Under the pieces are notes generated by a model that was not told the origin of the DNA, ran no database searches, and saw nothing but the letters and a program-made list of their open reading frames with translations. Positions 42,491 to 51,180 of a stretch of 64,000 bases of DNA are shown here, piece by piece; the stretch's first letter is position 1; each line of letters opens with the position of its first letter. The position numbers and the translations under genes were made by a program. The DNA is from Sphingomonas edaphi (GTDB lineage: Bacteria > Pseudomonadota > Alphaproteobacteria > Sphingomonadales > Sphingomonadaceae): contig NZ_QXTF01000003.1 in the NCBI RefSeq assembly GCF_003583725.1, positions 172,093 through 236,092 of the forward strand. The letters are read 5' to 3'.

Positions 42491-43503
42491 CGTCTCCGCT
42501 GATATAGCTGCCCTGGATGGGGGGCCTTATGCGCAAATGGCTCATAGGATTGCTGGCAGTCTTAGCCGTAGTCTCAATTTCGTTCTTGGTCAGTCCCTGG
42601 CCCAGCATTCTTCTAGTTCGTGCCGTATTTGACCGTGGCGCCGCGGAAGCCTCACGGAAGCTGGAGCCTTACTTGCCCTCCTCGGTGGTTACAGCCACTC
42701 ACCGCTATGATCCGGCGGACCCCAGCGCGGCGCTTGACATCCATCGTGCAGTTGAAGGGGCAAAGGGGCCGACGGTCGTTTGGGTGCACGGTGGCGGCTT
42801 CGTGTCCGGGCGGCGAAGCGATATTACCAACTATGCGAAGGTTCTCGCCGGACATGGCTTCACGGTGGTCAACGTCGATTACACAATTGCGCCGGAAGCC
42901 CACTATCCGGAACGCGTCCGTCAGGTGAACCAAGCCTTGGCCTATCTGAGCCGGGAAAGTGAGAAGCTGGGAGTGAATTCCGCCCACATGGTTTTGGCTG
43001 GCGACAGCGCGGGTGCTCAAATAGCTGCTCAAAGCGCGGCGATCATCACTAATCCTGCATATGCCAAGCTTGTAGGTATTCAGCCAGGAATTCGGCCAGA
43101 GCAGTTGGCCGGAACTCTGCTTTACTGCGGCGTCTACGACATCTCCGGCATGGGGCACGGTGGCGGAATCTTAGGATGGTTCGTTCAATCGGCAGGGTGG
43201 GCGTACAGCGGCAAACGTGATTGGCGGGACGACGCGCAGTTTCGCACCATGTCTGTGGCACCGCACCTCAACAGCGCATTTCCACCCGCTTTCGTTAGCG
43301 CGGGGAACGCTGATCCGCTTGGACCTCAATCCGTGGCCATGGCGCAGGCTCTAAAACAGGCGGGAGTCGCGGTCGAGACGTTGTTCTACCCGAGCGACTA
43401 TACGCCGCCGCTGGGCCACGAATATCAATTCGACCTCACTAGTGAGGCCGGTAGGATGGCCCTCAAAAAGTCGGTGACATGGTTGCGACAACTACCACGC
43501 TAA
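42407..43503 (+). repeat. 1.1-kb direct repeat, copy 2
   Basis: Closely similar to 11301-12395 across the hydrolase gene and the upstream repeat modules. The two copies are 31.1 kb apart and in the same direction. Confidence 0.85.
42517..43503 (+). CDS. alpha/beta hydrolase (lipase/esterase type), copy 2, intact
   Basis: The 328-residue hydrolase has an N-terminal anchor (MRKWLIGLLAVLAVVSISFL), the HGGGF oxyanion motif, the GDSAG nucleophile and the NADPLG and GHEYQF motifs. Both ATG 42517 and in-frame ATG 42529 are present, unlike copy 1. The family acts on short- to medium-chain esters; the substrate is unknown. Catalytic residues are identical in both copies, so both could be active if copy 1 is translated. 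It follows the KdpD-like gene after one intergenic repeat. Confidence 0.88.
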   Translation: MGGLMRKWLIGLLAVLAVVSISFLVSPWPSILLVRAVFDRGAAEASRKLEPYLPSSVVTATHRYDPADPSAALDIHRAVEGAKGPTVVWVHGGGFVSGRRSDITNYAKVLAGHGFTVVNVDYTIAPEAHYPERVRQVNQALAYLSRESEKLGVNSAHMVLAGDSAGAQIAAQSAAIITNPAYAKLVGIQPGIRPEQLAGTLLYCGVYDISGMGHGGGILGWFVQSAGWAYSGKRDWRDDAQFRTMSVAPHLNSAFPPAFVSAGNADPLGPQSVAMAQALKQAGVAVETLFYPSDYTPPLGHEYQFDLTSEAGRMALKKSVTWLRQLPR

Positions 43504-43565
43504 TTGTCTGCTTCGGGTCGCTGTCGGTCATCCGGCGAATACCTGAACGAATGACCGGCTGCGGC
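43503..43565 (+). repeat. intergenic repeat fragment after hydrolase copy 2
   Basis: TTGTCTGCTTCGGGTCGCTG (about 43504) is a variant third module and CCTGAACGAATGACCGG (about 43541) a variant middle module. This matches the fragment after copy 1 in kind. Confidence 0.4.
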
Positions 43566-43805
43566 CTATTTTTTAGAGCGAGCCTTGCCGGTCGTCTCGG
43601 ATCGAGGACCGAAGTGTAGAATTCGAATACGTGTCGTACTGTCAAGACCACCTAGGAAGAGGTTTCGCTGGTGGATTTCCTTGGCAGTCGCACGACCTGA
43701 ACGCAGGTCTTCTCGATCCTTGTCCCGAAGCGCCTGCTTCATTGCGGCGCGCTGTTTGGGATCGAACTTTTCGCACTCAGGATCAGATTGGTCTTCGCCG
43801 GCCAT
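43566..43805 (-). CDS. small basic protein, paralogue B
   Basis: The 79-residue protein is a paralogue of 38281-38517: KFDPKQRAAMKQALRDKDRE and GRATAKEIHQRNLFLGGLD are shared with small changes. The tail is Lys/Ser-rich. It lies downstream of hydrolase copy 2 on the opposite strand, 62 bases from its stop. The family is unrecognised; two copies in one window suggest local amplification or repeat-driven movement. Confidence 0.65.
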   Translation of the reverse strand: MAGEDQSDPECEKFDPKQRAAMKQALRDKDREDLRSGRATAKEIHQRNLFLGGLDSTTRIRILHFGPRSETTGKARSKK

Positions 43806-43835
43806 GGGGCAACTTAACGGCCAATACTTGTCATT

Positions 43836-45482
43836 CTAGTTCCGCTCGCGAACGGCGCTAAAGTTGATCTCTGGCCAGTCCTGCTGGAAGCGCCCGAACT
43901 CCCACGCGTTACGCATCAGCAGTACCGGTACGTTGTCCTGGTCATCAGCCATGCTGGAGCGATGCGTCTCTATCAGCTTCTTGAGCAGCGCCGGATCATC
44001 CGAGCGAACCCAGCGTGCCACTTCGTAAGGTGAGGGTTCAAAATCGAGAGAGACCCCATACTCCTGATCGAGACGGGTCTGCAGAACGTCCAGCTGCAGC
44101 TCGCCGATAACACCGACAATCCAATGCGAGCCAATCGCTGGCTTGAACAAGCGGATGACGCCTTCCTCAGCGAGATCCGACAGTCCCCGCCGCATCTGCT
44201 TGACCTTTATCGGGTCGCCAAGCCGCACCCGCCGCAGAATCTCCGGCGCGAAGTCAGGCAGCCCGGTGAACGTCACGTCGCCTCGTTCGGTCAACGTATC
44301 GCCGACGCGGAGGGTGCCGTGGTTCGGGATCCCGACGATGTCGCCAGCAACAGCTCCGTGAGCAAGCTCGCGGTCGCGCGCGAAGAAGGTGATCGGGTTA
44401 TGCAGGGCCATGGGCTTGCCGTGGCGCGTGTTCAGCACCTTCATGCCCCGCTGGAGCTTTCCGGAGCAAATCCTGACGAATGCAACCCGATCGCGATGGT
44501 TCGGATCCATATTCGCCTGCACCTTAAACACAAAGCCGGTGAGCCGCTGCTCGTCCGGTGCAACTGGAGCTGGCTTGGCCGGCTGTGCCTGCGGCGGGGG
44601 CCCATCATCCGCCAGAACGGCGAGGAGCTGCTTTACTCCGAAGCCTCTCAGTGCGCTTCCGAAGATTACAGGTGTTAGATCGCCCTGCCGAAAGGCATTG
44701 AGGTCGAACGCAGGATAGGATGCCTGTGCCAGGCCCCCATCTTCGCGCAAGCTATCGGCCGCAGGTGCTGGAATGATCTCGGTAATGGCCGGATCGTCGA
44801 CGCCGCTGGTCTCGATGCATCGCCCGGGAACGACACCGTCGCTGCGGTCGGCGACCAGGAACTGAGCCCGTCGCAAATCGTAAAGGCCGTGGAATAGTCC
44901 GCCGATGCCGGTTGGCCAGTTCTGGGGGCTGACATCCAGCTGAAGGACCTCGGCAATTTCGTCGAGGAGGGCGAACGGGCTAAGTCCCTCACGATCCACC
45001 TTGTTGATGAACGTGATAATCGGAACATTGCGCAGTCGGCAGACTTCGAACAGCTTGCGCGTCTGCGGCTCAATCCCCTTAGCGGCATCTATCACCATGA
45101 TCGCGCAATCGACTGCGGTCAGGGTTCGGTAAGTGTCTTCCGAGAAGTCCTGGTGCCCAGGCGTGTCCAGGAGATTGAAGAGGATGTTCGAGCGCTGGAA
45201 GGTCATGACGGAGCTGGTGACGGAAATGCCGCGCTGCTGCTCGATTTTCATCCAGTCGGACCGCGCTCGGCGGCGATCACCACGGGCTTTCACTTCTCCA
45301 GCCTCGTGAACCGCTCCGGCAGCCTGAAGCAGGCTCTCGGTCAGTGTGGTCTTGCCCGCGTCCGGATGCGAAATGATGGCGAACGTGCGCCGTTCCAGAT
45401 CGCTGAACGAAGTAGGATAGGAGGCCGACTGGTCTGTGCTCGCGCGAACGGTCTCGCCGAGTGTGGATTCTTCGATGTTCAA
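43836..45482 (-). CDS. prfC: peptide chain release factor 3
   Basis: The 548-residue GTPase has the P-loop SHPDAGKTTLTE, DTPGHQDFSEDTYR (G3), NKVDRE (G4) and a C-terminal domain with VGVIGELQLDVL. RF3 recycles RF1 and RF2 after termination. The apparent start is TTG 45482 with AGGAG six bases upstream, which would be a weak start for a low-level protein. No ATG lies in a better place. Confidence 0.94.
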   Translation of the reverse strand: MNIEESTLGETVRASTDQSASYPTSFSDLERRTFAIISHPDAGKTTLTESLLQAAGAVHEAGEVKARGDRRRARSDWMKIEQQRGISVTSSVMTFQRSNILFNLLDTPGHQDFSEDTYRTLTAVDCAIMVIDAAKGIEPQTRKLFEVCRLRNVPIITFINKVDREGLSPFALLDEIAEVLQLDVSPQNWPTGIGGLFHGLYDLRRAQFLVADRSDGVVPGRCIETSGVDDPAITEIIPAPAADSLREDGGLAQASYPAFDLNAFRQGDLTPVIFGSALRGFGVKQLLAVLADDGPPPQAQPAKPAPVAPDEQRLTGFVFKVQANMDPNHRDRVAFVRICSGKLQRGMKVLNTRHGKPMALHNPITFFARDRELAHGAVAGDIVGIPNHGTLRVGDTLTERGDVTFTGLPDFAPEILRRVRLGDPIKVKQMRRGLSDLAEEGVIRLFKPAIGSHWIVGVIGELQLDVLQTRLDQEYGVSLDFEPSPYEVARWVRSDDPALLKKLIETHRSSMADDQDNVPVLLMRNAWEFGRFQQDWPEINFSAVRERN

Positions 45483-45746
45483 CTTTGGCTCCTGCCCGGC
45501 GCAACTTGTGCCGAGTGATTCTTGGGCGCTCGCTTAGGGCAAGGCTGCGCTTTAGCGAAGGGGTCGCGTCGATTGGCAACTGATAGCTGAAATCTCGAAA
45601 CGTCTGAGTTTCAGGAGATTACGCCGGCAAGTGGACGCTCCTCTTTCGGCTACGAGCGGCCATCAGGAGGATCGCCGCCCAGCTCGAGCCATTGTGGACC
45701 CGAACAACAGACCTACATTGCCAGCTTGGTAAATGAGGGCAATCCG

Positions 45747-45893
45747 ATGGGTCATAAGTATCTGAACCCCGAACAGGTGCGCGTCGCTAGTCCCAATTGC
45801 ATTGGGTGCGTACCGGCATCGGAGTGGCACTGGTTTCGTTGGGTTCTTGTCGCCCAGCCGGTGCTCGGTTTGGCGATATACCTGTTCGTTTGA
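45747..45893 (+). CDS. small membrane protein with CxxC, 48 aa
   Basis: ATG 45747 follows GAGGGC at good spacing. The 48 residues begin MGHKYLNPEQVRVASPNC, have Cys18-x-x-Cys21 and end in one membrane segment (WFRWVLVAQPVLGLAIYLFV). It is plausible as a metal- or redox-related small membrane protein, but no family is recognised and the size is below usual limits. Confidence 0.4.
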   Translation: MGHKYLNPEQVRVASPNCIGCVPASEWHWFRWVLVAQPVLGLAIYLFV

Positions 45894-46056
45894 CCCAACC
45901 GTGTCCATTAATCTCTGGCGAGAGCCCGGAGTGTTCCTGTGGTCGAAAGCCTACCGAGCGGACCGATATCGGCCGATAATCGCTGGCCGAGAGTTCCGCG
46001 CGCTTGGCTGAATGGATTCCTGCTGGCACGGCGGCGGTTCGAATTGAATGCATGAT

Positions 46057-46073
46057 CGTAAGCTTCGCTTAAG
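46057..46073 (+). promoter_or_regulatory. tandem CTTAAG-type box upstream of the L,D-transpeptidase
   Basis: CGTAAG (46057-46062), 5-base spacer, CTTAAG (46068-46073), about 50 bases before ATG 46122. The same hexamer and spacing occur in front of the two-component genes at 52123. It resembles PmrA/QseB-type half-sites. Confidence 0.4.
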
Positions 46074-46121
46074 CTGGTTGCTGCAGCCGGGCACCCGCTG
46101 GGGGGGTGAACGGGAGTTGCC

Positions 46122-47405
46122 ATGCGTTGCCGACCTTTTCTTCTCTCAGCCCTTTTCCTGTTATCGGTAAATGCCGCCAACCCAGCTTGGGCGGTAAGCC
46201 GTCCTAGGGCGCAACCGGACGTTGCTATAAAGGGGCCGGTTGGGCCTGCTTGGTTGGCAAATGAGGGGCGCGCCGCGCTCGCGCTGCTTGATCTGCTCGA
46301 AACATCAAATGTCGACGGCCTTGACCCCGCTGTCTACCGGCCGGCCGAACTCCGACGGGCGCTCCGCCGCGGGTTAAGAGGTTCGCAAAAGACGCGGGCT
46401 AAAGCCGCGGCGCAATTTTCGAATGTCTTTGCGCGATACGCGGCCGATGTCGTCCGGCCTCGAGAAACTTCGACTGTATACGTGGATCCTGCGGCGAGGC
46501 CCCGGCCGGTGTCGACACAGAGGCTCATCGTCGTTGCTGCTGGCGCGCCGCAGTTTGACGAGTTCATTCGCTCGATGGGCTGGATGCACCCTTATTATGG
46601 ACGGCTTCGTCAAGCTCTGCAGTCCGAGCTGGAAAAGGGAGGCGGGCGCGTCCCGCTTTTGCGTCTCAACCTTGAAAGGGCGCGCGTTTTGCCGCGTGGT
46701 CCCGAGGCGGCCATCGTCGTCAACACCGCAGCAGCCCAACTTGAGCTTTTCGAGGACCGCGAAGTTCGCGACCGTATGCGCGTCGTTGTAGGGGAAACAG
46801 CTCAGCAGACGCCGATGATGGCGGGACTTATCCGCTATGCAATTCTCAACCCATATTGGCATGTCCCGCCCGACCTTACTCGCAAGAACATCGCTCCGAG
46901 GGTCCTTAAGGAAGGAATGAAATATTTCCGCTCGCGCGGCTATCAGGTCGTGTCGGAATGGTCGCGCGACGCCAGGGTCATCCCTGAAACGTCGATTGAC
47001 TGGAAGGCCGTGGCGAGGGGCGACAAGGAAATCTTCGTGCGCCAGTTGCCGGGTCCCGCTAATGGCATGGGCGAGGTCAAGTTCATGTTCCCGAACGACA
47101 TGGGCATTTACTTGCACGACACGCCCGCCAAGGGCCTGTTCGCGAAAGAAGAGCGACAGTTCAGCGCGGGTTGCGTGCGTCTGGAGGATGCCGACCGGCT
47201 AAAGAAGCTGCTACTTGGTGACCTCCAATTGACGAGGAGCAAGAAGCCGGAGCAGATCATCAACTTACCGAAGCCCGTGCCGGTATACCTGACCTATATG
47301 ACGGCTTTCCCCCAAGATGGTCGGATCGTCGAGCGGCCGGATGTCTACGGTCGTGACCGGGCCGTACTCATCGACCAGGGGCGTTCCCGTCCAAGCTCTG
47401 GATGA
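46122..47405 (+). CDS. YkuD-type L,D-transpeptidase (LdtD/YcbB-like)
   Basis: The 427-residue secreted protein has a signal peptide (about 1-25), a helical substrate-binding region with SNVDGLDPAVYRPAEL, and a C-terminal YkuD domain with the catalytic set HDTPAKGLF and FSAGCVRLED (Cys nucleophile). The large insertion and layout match YcbB/LdtD. These enzymes make 3-3 peptidoglycan cross-links in the periplasm. ATG 46122 follows GGGAG. A CTTAAG-type box upstream suggests two-component control. Confidence 0.9.
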   Translation: MRCRPFLLSALFLLSVNAANPAWAVSRPRAQPDVAIKGPVGPAWLANEGRAALALLDLLETSNVDGLDPAVYRPAELRRALRRGLRGSQKTRAKAAAQFSNVFARYAADVVRPRETSTVYVDPAARPRPVSTQRLIVVAAGAPQFDEFIRSMGWMHPYYGRLRQALQSELEKGGGRVPLLRLNLERARVLPRGPEAAIVVNTAAAQLELFEDREVRDRMRVVVGETAQQTPMMAGLIRYAILNPYWHVPPDLTRKNIAPRVLKEGMKYFRSRGYQVVSEWSRDARVIPETSIDWKAVARGDKEIFVRQLPGPANGMGEVKFMFPNDMGIYLHDTPAKGLFAKEERQFSAGCVRLEDADRLKKLLLGDLQLTRSKKPEQIINLPKPVPVYLTYMTAFPQDGRIVERPDVYGRDRAVLIDQGRSRPSSG

Positions 47406-47775
47406 CGCGTTGCAGCCGCTCCCGGACTTCCGACGCGGCTGCAGTCAACTGCTGGTTCTCGATCGCCTGCATCGACGCTACCGGATCGATCGCAGCGACT
47501 TCCGTTCGACCGTTCCCCAACGCTTGGATCACGACATTGCAAGGCAACATTGTCCCGACCTTGTCCTCCAATTGCAGCGCCTCGTACGCCAGCTTCGGAT
47601 TGCATGCGCCAAGAATAACGTAGTCGCGAAAGTCAACGCCCATCTTCGACTGCAGCGTTTGCGCCATGTCGATCCTGGTAACAACGCCGAACCCCTCGTC
47701 CTTCAGGGCAGCCTCAGTGGCGGCGATGGCGTCATCGAAGCCAAGGTCTAACTGAGTAGAAATGTAATAGGTCAT
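47368..47775 (-). CDS. DUF302-domain protein
   Basis: From ATG 47775 the protein has 135 residues with the DUF302 pattern: FDDAIAATEAALKDEGFGVV near the start, then DFRDYVILGACNPKLAYEAL and LLPCNV-like MLPCNVVIQ. The two cysteines are conserved in this family. The function is unknown. The longer frame to 47865 lacks a good start. The 3' end overlaps the convergent transpeptidase gene by 38 bases. Confidence 0.8.
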   Translation of the reverse strand: MTYYISTQLDLGFDDAIAATEAALKDEGFGVVTRIDMAQTLQSKMGVDFRDYVILGACNPKLAYEALQLEDKVGTMLPCNVVIQALGNGRTEVAAIDPVASMQAIENQQLTAAASEVRERLQRVIQSLDGNAPGR

Positions 47776-47871
47776 GCGATCATCCCGCGACTGAAAGGGC
47801 GGCAGAACAACGGCCAAGAGCGGTCGCCGGCTCCACAAAAATTCATCCTCGCCAGTAAAGGGCAATTATTC

Positions 47872-48363
47872 GTGCGCATTCTTCAGTTTACCGCCATCAC
47901 ATTTCTATCCTGCCTTTCCGGGCCGCTTTACGCAGCGCCGCTCGGGGCCATTGCACCGCTCGTCGGGGATGAAGTGCGGGCGGATCCACGTCTTCGCTAT
48001 CGGACGGTTTTTTCCGTAACCAAGGCGGCGGCGGCAACCGGCAAGGTCAATCCCTCCCTGGATAAGGTGACCCGCTACCTGAACCTGCTGGAGCGCGACG
48101 GAATCCGACCGGAACGCGGCGACGTGGTAGTCATCGTTTCCGGGGCTGCGACCCCGGTTGTAACTGGGTCGCCCGACAATCCTAACATCGCGCTGATTGC
48201 CCGGCTCCAGCAAGCGGGGGTAACGGTTGCGGTCTGCGCGCAAGCACTGCACGGCCACGGAATCAGTCGCAAGCAGCTGGCGTCCGGCATTCGGGTCGAC
48301 CTGTCGGCCATGACGACGCTGGCGACACTTCAACTCAGAGGTTGGGCTGTGATTACAGACTAA
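47872..48363 (+). CDS. secreted DsrE-like protein
   Basis: The 163-residue protein has a signal peptide (about 1-21) and a DsrE/DsrF-like domain: DVVVIVSGAATPVVTG, then GVTVAVCAQALHGHGI with the single conserved Cys, then LRGWAVITD. DsrE proteins carry sulfur on that cysteine in the cytosol; secreted versions occur near copper and thiol genes. The start is GTG 47872. It is convergent with the ScsB-like gene, stops overlapping. Confidence 0.78.
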   Translation: MRILQFTAITFLSCLSGPLYAAPLGAIAPLVGDEVRADPRLRYRTVFSVTKAAAATGKVNPSLDKVTRYLNLLERDGIRPERGDVVVIVSGAATPVVTGSPDNPNIALIARLQQAGVTVAVCAQALHGHGISRKQLASGIRVDLSAMTTLATLQLRGWAVITD

Positions 48364-50483
48364 TTCTTACTTCTTGCCTTCTCGACAAGCAGGTCAGTGG
48401 TCAGGATTTGCGGGAGCACCTCGCCGCGTTGGCCGGGCGCATAATATAGATAGAACGGGATGCTGTTGCGCTGATGCTTGGCGAGGAAGGCGGTGATCTT
48501 GGGATCGCCGCTGGTCCAGTCCCCCACCAGGGTGAAGACACCGGCGCGACGGAAGGCCTCACGCGTAGCATCACGCTCTATCGCAACCTTTTCATTGACC
48601 TTGCACGTGAGGCACCAGTCCGCCGTGAAGTCGACGAAGACTGGAACTCGCGCTCCGCGCAATTGGGCCAACCGCTGTTCCGAGAAAGGTTCGACATTAT
48701 TTGCCCGGCTCGTCGCAGGCGGCGACTGTGCGGCAGCCGGAACTAGTGAGGCCGCGCCCACTGCCGCCAACAGGGCCGGTCCGAGCGGCAGCCAGCTTCG
48801 CCGCTTGCCGTCACGCTGCCGGGCACCAGTCCACCACAACGCGAGCCCGAGCAGGATGGTCGCGCCGAGCCCAATGGCCATGCCGTCGCTACCAGATTGA
48901 CGGCCGAGGACCCATGCAAGTCCCAACGCGGTGACGAACATTGGGACAGATAGGATCCGCTGCAAACGCAACATCCAAGTACCCGGTCGTGGCAGCCGCT
49001 TGCGAACGCCCGGCACCCAGCCGATCAACAGGAATGGCAGCGCCAGGCCTAACCCCAACGCTCCGAAAACAAGCAAACCGGTCCAGCCCGGCAGTATCAT
49101 CGCAGCACCGACTGCGCTCGCCATGAACGGGGCGCTGCAGGGTGTGGCCACGAACGCCGCCATCGCGCCGGTGCCGAATGAGCCCGAATGGCCCGAGCGG
49201 GTTTGTCCGAGTTCAATCGACCGCGAACTCATGTGAAACAGGCCGGCCAGGTTGAACGCAATTGCGGTGACAAGAAGTAACAGGGCCAGGATGACGTACG
49301 GGTGCTGCAGCTGGAAAGACCAGCCAATGGCCACGCCCGCGTTCCGAAGTCCGAGGATCGCCAATCCCAACGCAATGGATGTCGCCAGCGCGCCGGCGGC
49401 GTAAGCGGTTGAGTCGCTCCGCGCAGCGGCCGCCGAATGACCCGCGCGTGCGAGATGCATCGCTTTCAAGCTTAGAATTGGAAATACGCAGGGCATCAGG
49501 TTCAGTAGGAGGCCGCCAACCAGCGCTCCGAATATTGCCCAGCCGAGCCCGGCGCCCGCACCATCTGCAACCGGGGAAACATCCAGCGTCGGGCCGGGCA
49601 TGGAAGGCGCATCCACGGCGTCAGGGGAAAGCCCGGAACTGTCGCCTGCGCTTTCGCCATTCTTGCCATCTGGGATCGAAGCTGCTGGCGCCGCGGCTTG
49701 CGTGAAGCGCAACCGGATCGCCCGCTTTCCGTCGCCAACGACACCGGCGAGCGTCGCGTGGTTATTAGAGGCCATCGTCCCGGTTATCTGCAGGCTGCCA
49801 TCGTCCAATCGCTTGGCGTCCCGACGCTCGAACACTCCATCGCCTGACGGAAAGAAGGTGGCGCGGGCAGCATCCAGTTGCGTCGCGGGCGGAACGCGAA
49901 GGGTCAGTTGGCTGCCGTCGCGGATAAAACTGCCGATCGTATTGGATGCCGTAGGCAGCGCGCGCCTGGCGGCCGCAAACAATGCAGCTTCTTCGGGCGC
50001 GAGCGCACCGTTGCCGGCAACGAGATCGAGGCGAACGGTCGCGGATTGAGGGACGCACAAGGTGTCCGAACAGGCGAGGAAATCGACCTTTCCTTCAATC
50101 GGCAGGCGTTCGCCCGGCTGTATAGTCGCCGCAACCTGCATCGGAGCCAATAGAACATGTTCCCCGCCATGGACGAAGCTTGTCATCCCGGAGACCCGAA
50201 GAAGCTCTGGCGCGGGGTGCTGCAACGGCCCGATCTTCACGCCAGTTGGCAGTGTCCAGCGCACCTTTGGTGGCAAGCCGCTGTCTCCTGGGTTGGACCA
50301 ATAGCCATGCCAGCCGGGCTTCGGCACCATCCGCAACGCCAGCATCACCGACTTGCCCGGTGCAGGCTGCTGCGACCGGGCATGGAGGGACACGTCGATC
50401 CGTGCCGGCGGCGCTGCCTGCGCTGTCATGGACAACAGCAGCAGGGTGGTAGCCAAGACTAGCTTTTGGAGAACAGCGGTCAT
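48360..50483 (-). CDS. scsB: DsbD/ScsB-like thiol reductase, membrane
   Basis: The 707-residue protein has a signal peptide, an N-terminal periplasmic domain (with SDTLCVPQ), a central membrane domain with the two redox cysteines LMPCVFP and TPCSAPF, and a C-terminal thioredoxin domain with WCLTCK. This is the DsbD/ScsB three-domain layout. It would carry electrons from cytosolic thioredoxin to the periplasm. With the next two genes it forms an scs-like copper-tolerance set. Confidence 0.9.
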   Translation of the reverse strand: MTAVLQKLVLATTLLLLSMTAQAAPPARIDVSLHARSQQPAPGKSVMLALRMVPKPGWHGYWSNPGDSGLPPKVRWTLPTGVKIGPLQHPAPELLRVSGMTSFVHGGEHVLLAPMQVAATIQPGERLPIEGKVDFLACSDTLCVPQSATVRLDLVAGNGALAPEEAALFAAARRALPTASNTIGSFIRDGSQLTLRVPPATQLDAARATFFPSGDGVFERRDAKRLDDGSLQITGTMASNNHATLAGVVGDGKRAIRLRFTQAAAPAASIPDGKNGESAGDSSGLSPDAVDAPSMPGPTLDVSPVADGAGAGLGWAIFGALVGGLLLNLMPCVFPILSLKAMHLARAGHSAAAARSDSTAYAAGALATSIALGLAILGLRNAGVAIGWSFQLQHPYVILALLLLVTAIAFNLAGLFHMSSRSIELGQTRSGHSGSFGTGAMAAFVATPCSAPFMASAVGAAMILPGWTGLLVFGALGLGLALPFLLIGWVPGVRKRLPRPGTWMLRLQRILSVPMFVTALGLAWVLGRQSGSDGMAIGLGATILLGLALWWTGARQRDGKRRSWLPLGPALLAAVGAASLVPAAAQSPPATSRANNVEPFSEQRLAQLRGARVPVFVDFTADWCLTCKVNEKVAIERDATREAFRRAGVFTLVGDWTSGDPKITAFLAKHQRNSIPFYLYYAPGQRGEVLPQILTTDLLVEKARSKN

Positions 50484-50493
50484 TGAGCCTGCC

Positions 50494-51180
50494 TTAGATT
50501 CCGGCGGGCTGGGAAGAGGGCGTCAAGTCCGGGTTGGGCGTCGTGCGCGCCTTGTGCACAGCCGCCTTTAACCCCTCGTAGTCCAACCCGCCCTCGACAA
50601 GGTAGTTGCCGACCAGGAAGGCGGGCGTCCCTTGCAAGCCAAGTGCTTCGGCCTGTTCGTTGTTACGTTCGAGCAGTGCGTCGATTTCCGCCTTACGCGT
50701 CTTCATATCCGCTTGCAGGCGGCTCCAGTTCACACCCGCCTTGGTTGCAGCGCTCTTGATCGCGGCCTCGTCCATTGGCCGTGGAGTGTTCATCAGCGCG
50801 TCGTGGACAGCGGCGTGTTTGCCCTGCCATTGGCTGGCGATCGCCACACGCGCAGCGGCCACGGACGCATCGCCGAAGATTGGCCAGTCGCGATAGATAA
50901 TGCGCACTTTCCTGTCCGCCGCCGCCAGCCGCTTCAACTCTGGGTGGACTTTGCGGCAGAATGGGCACTGATAGTCGGTATATTCGACGATCGTGATGTC
51001 ATAGGCAGGCGGCTTTACCGTTGGTGCCAGTTTGTCCTCGGTGAACATCTCGCGCGTCAACTTCGGTGCTGCGGGGGCGGCCGGGCTGGGGGTGGGCGCG
51101 GACTGCGTCGCGCCACCTTGCATGACGGTCGCCACGGAGGCGGTTGAGAGAAAAAGCAGCGCAAGCAGGGTCTTCTTCAT
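50494..51180 (-). CDS. scsC: DsbA-family thioredoxin-like periplasmic protein (ScsC-like)
   Basis: The 228-residue protein has a signal peptide, an Ala/Pro-rich linker and a DsbA-type domain with the catalytic YTDYQCPFCRKVHPE (CPFC), then LQGTPAFLVGNYLVEGG (cis-Pro). It is the likely partner of the DsbD-like protein 10 bases downstream. ScsC proteins keep periplasmic thiols reduced or shuffle disulfides under copper stress. Confidence 0.88.
   Translation of the reverse strand: MKKTLLALLFLSTASVATVMQGGATQSAPTPSPAAPAAPKLTREMFTEDKLAPTVKPPAYDITIVEYTDYQCPFCRKVHPELKRLAAADRKVRIIYRDWPIFGDASVAAARVAIASQWQGKHAAVHDALMNTPRPMDEAAIKSAATKAGVNWSRLQADMKTRKAEIDALLERNNEQAEALGLQGTPAFLVGNYLVEGGLDYEGLKAAVHKARTTPNPDLTPSSQPAGI

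Larger units (their letters stand above)
45483..46121. other. gap between prfC and the L,D-transpeptidase
   Basis: This 639-base stretch holds one likely small gene (45747-45893) and, 50 bases before the transpeptidase, a tandem CTTAAG-type box at 46057-46073. Other frames here overlap each other and look like noise. Confidence 0.4.
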
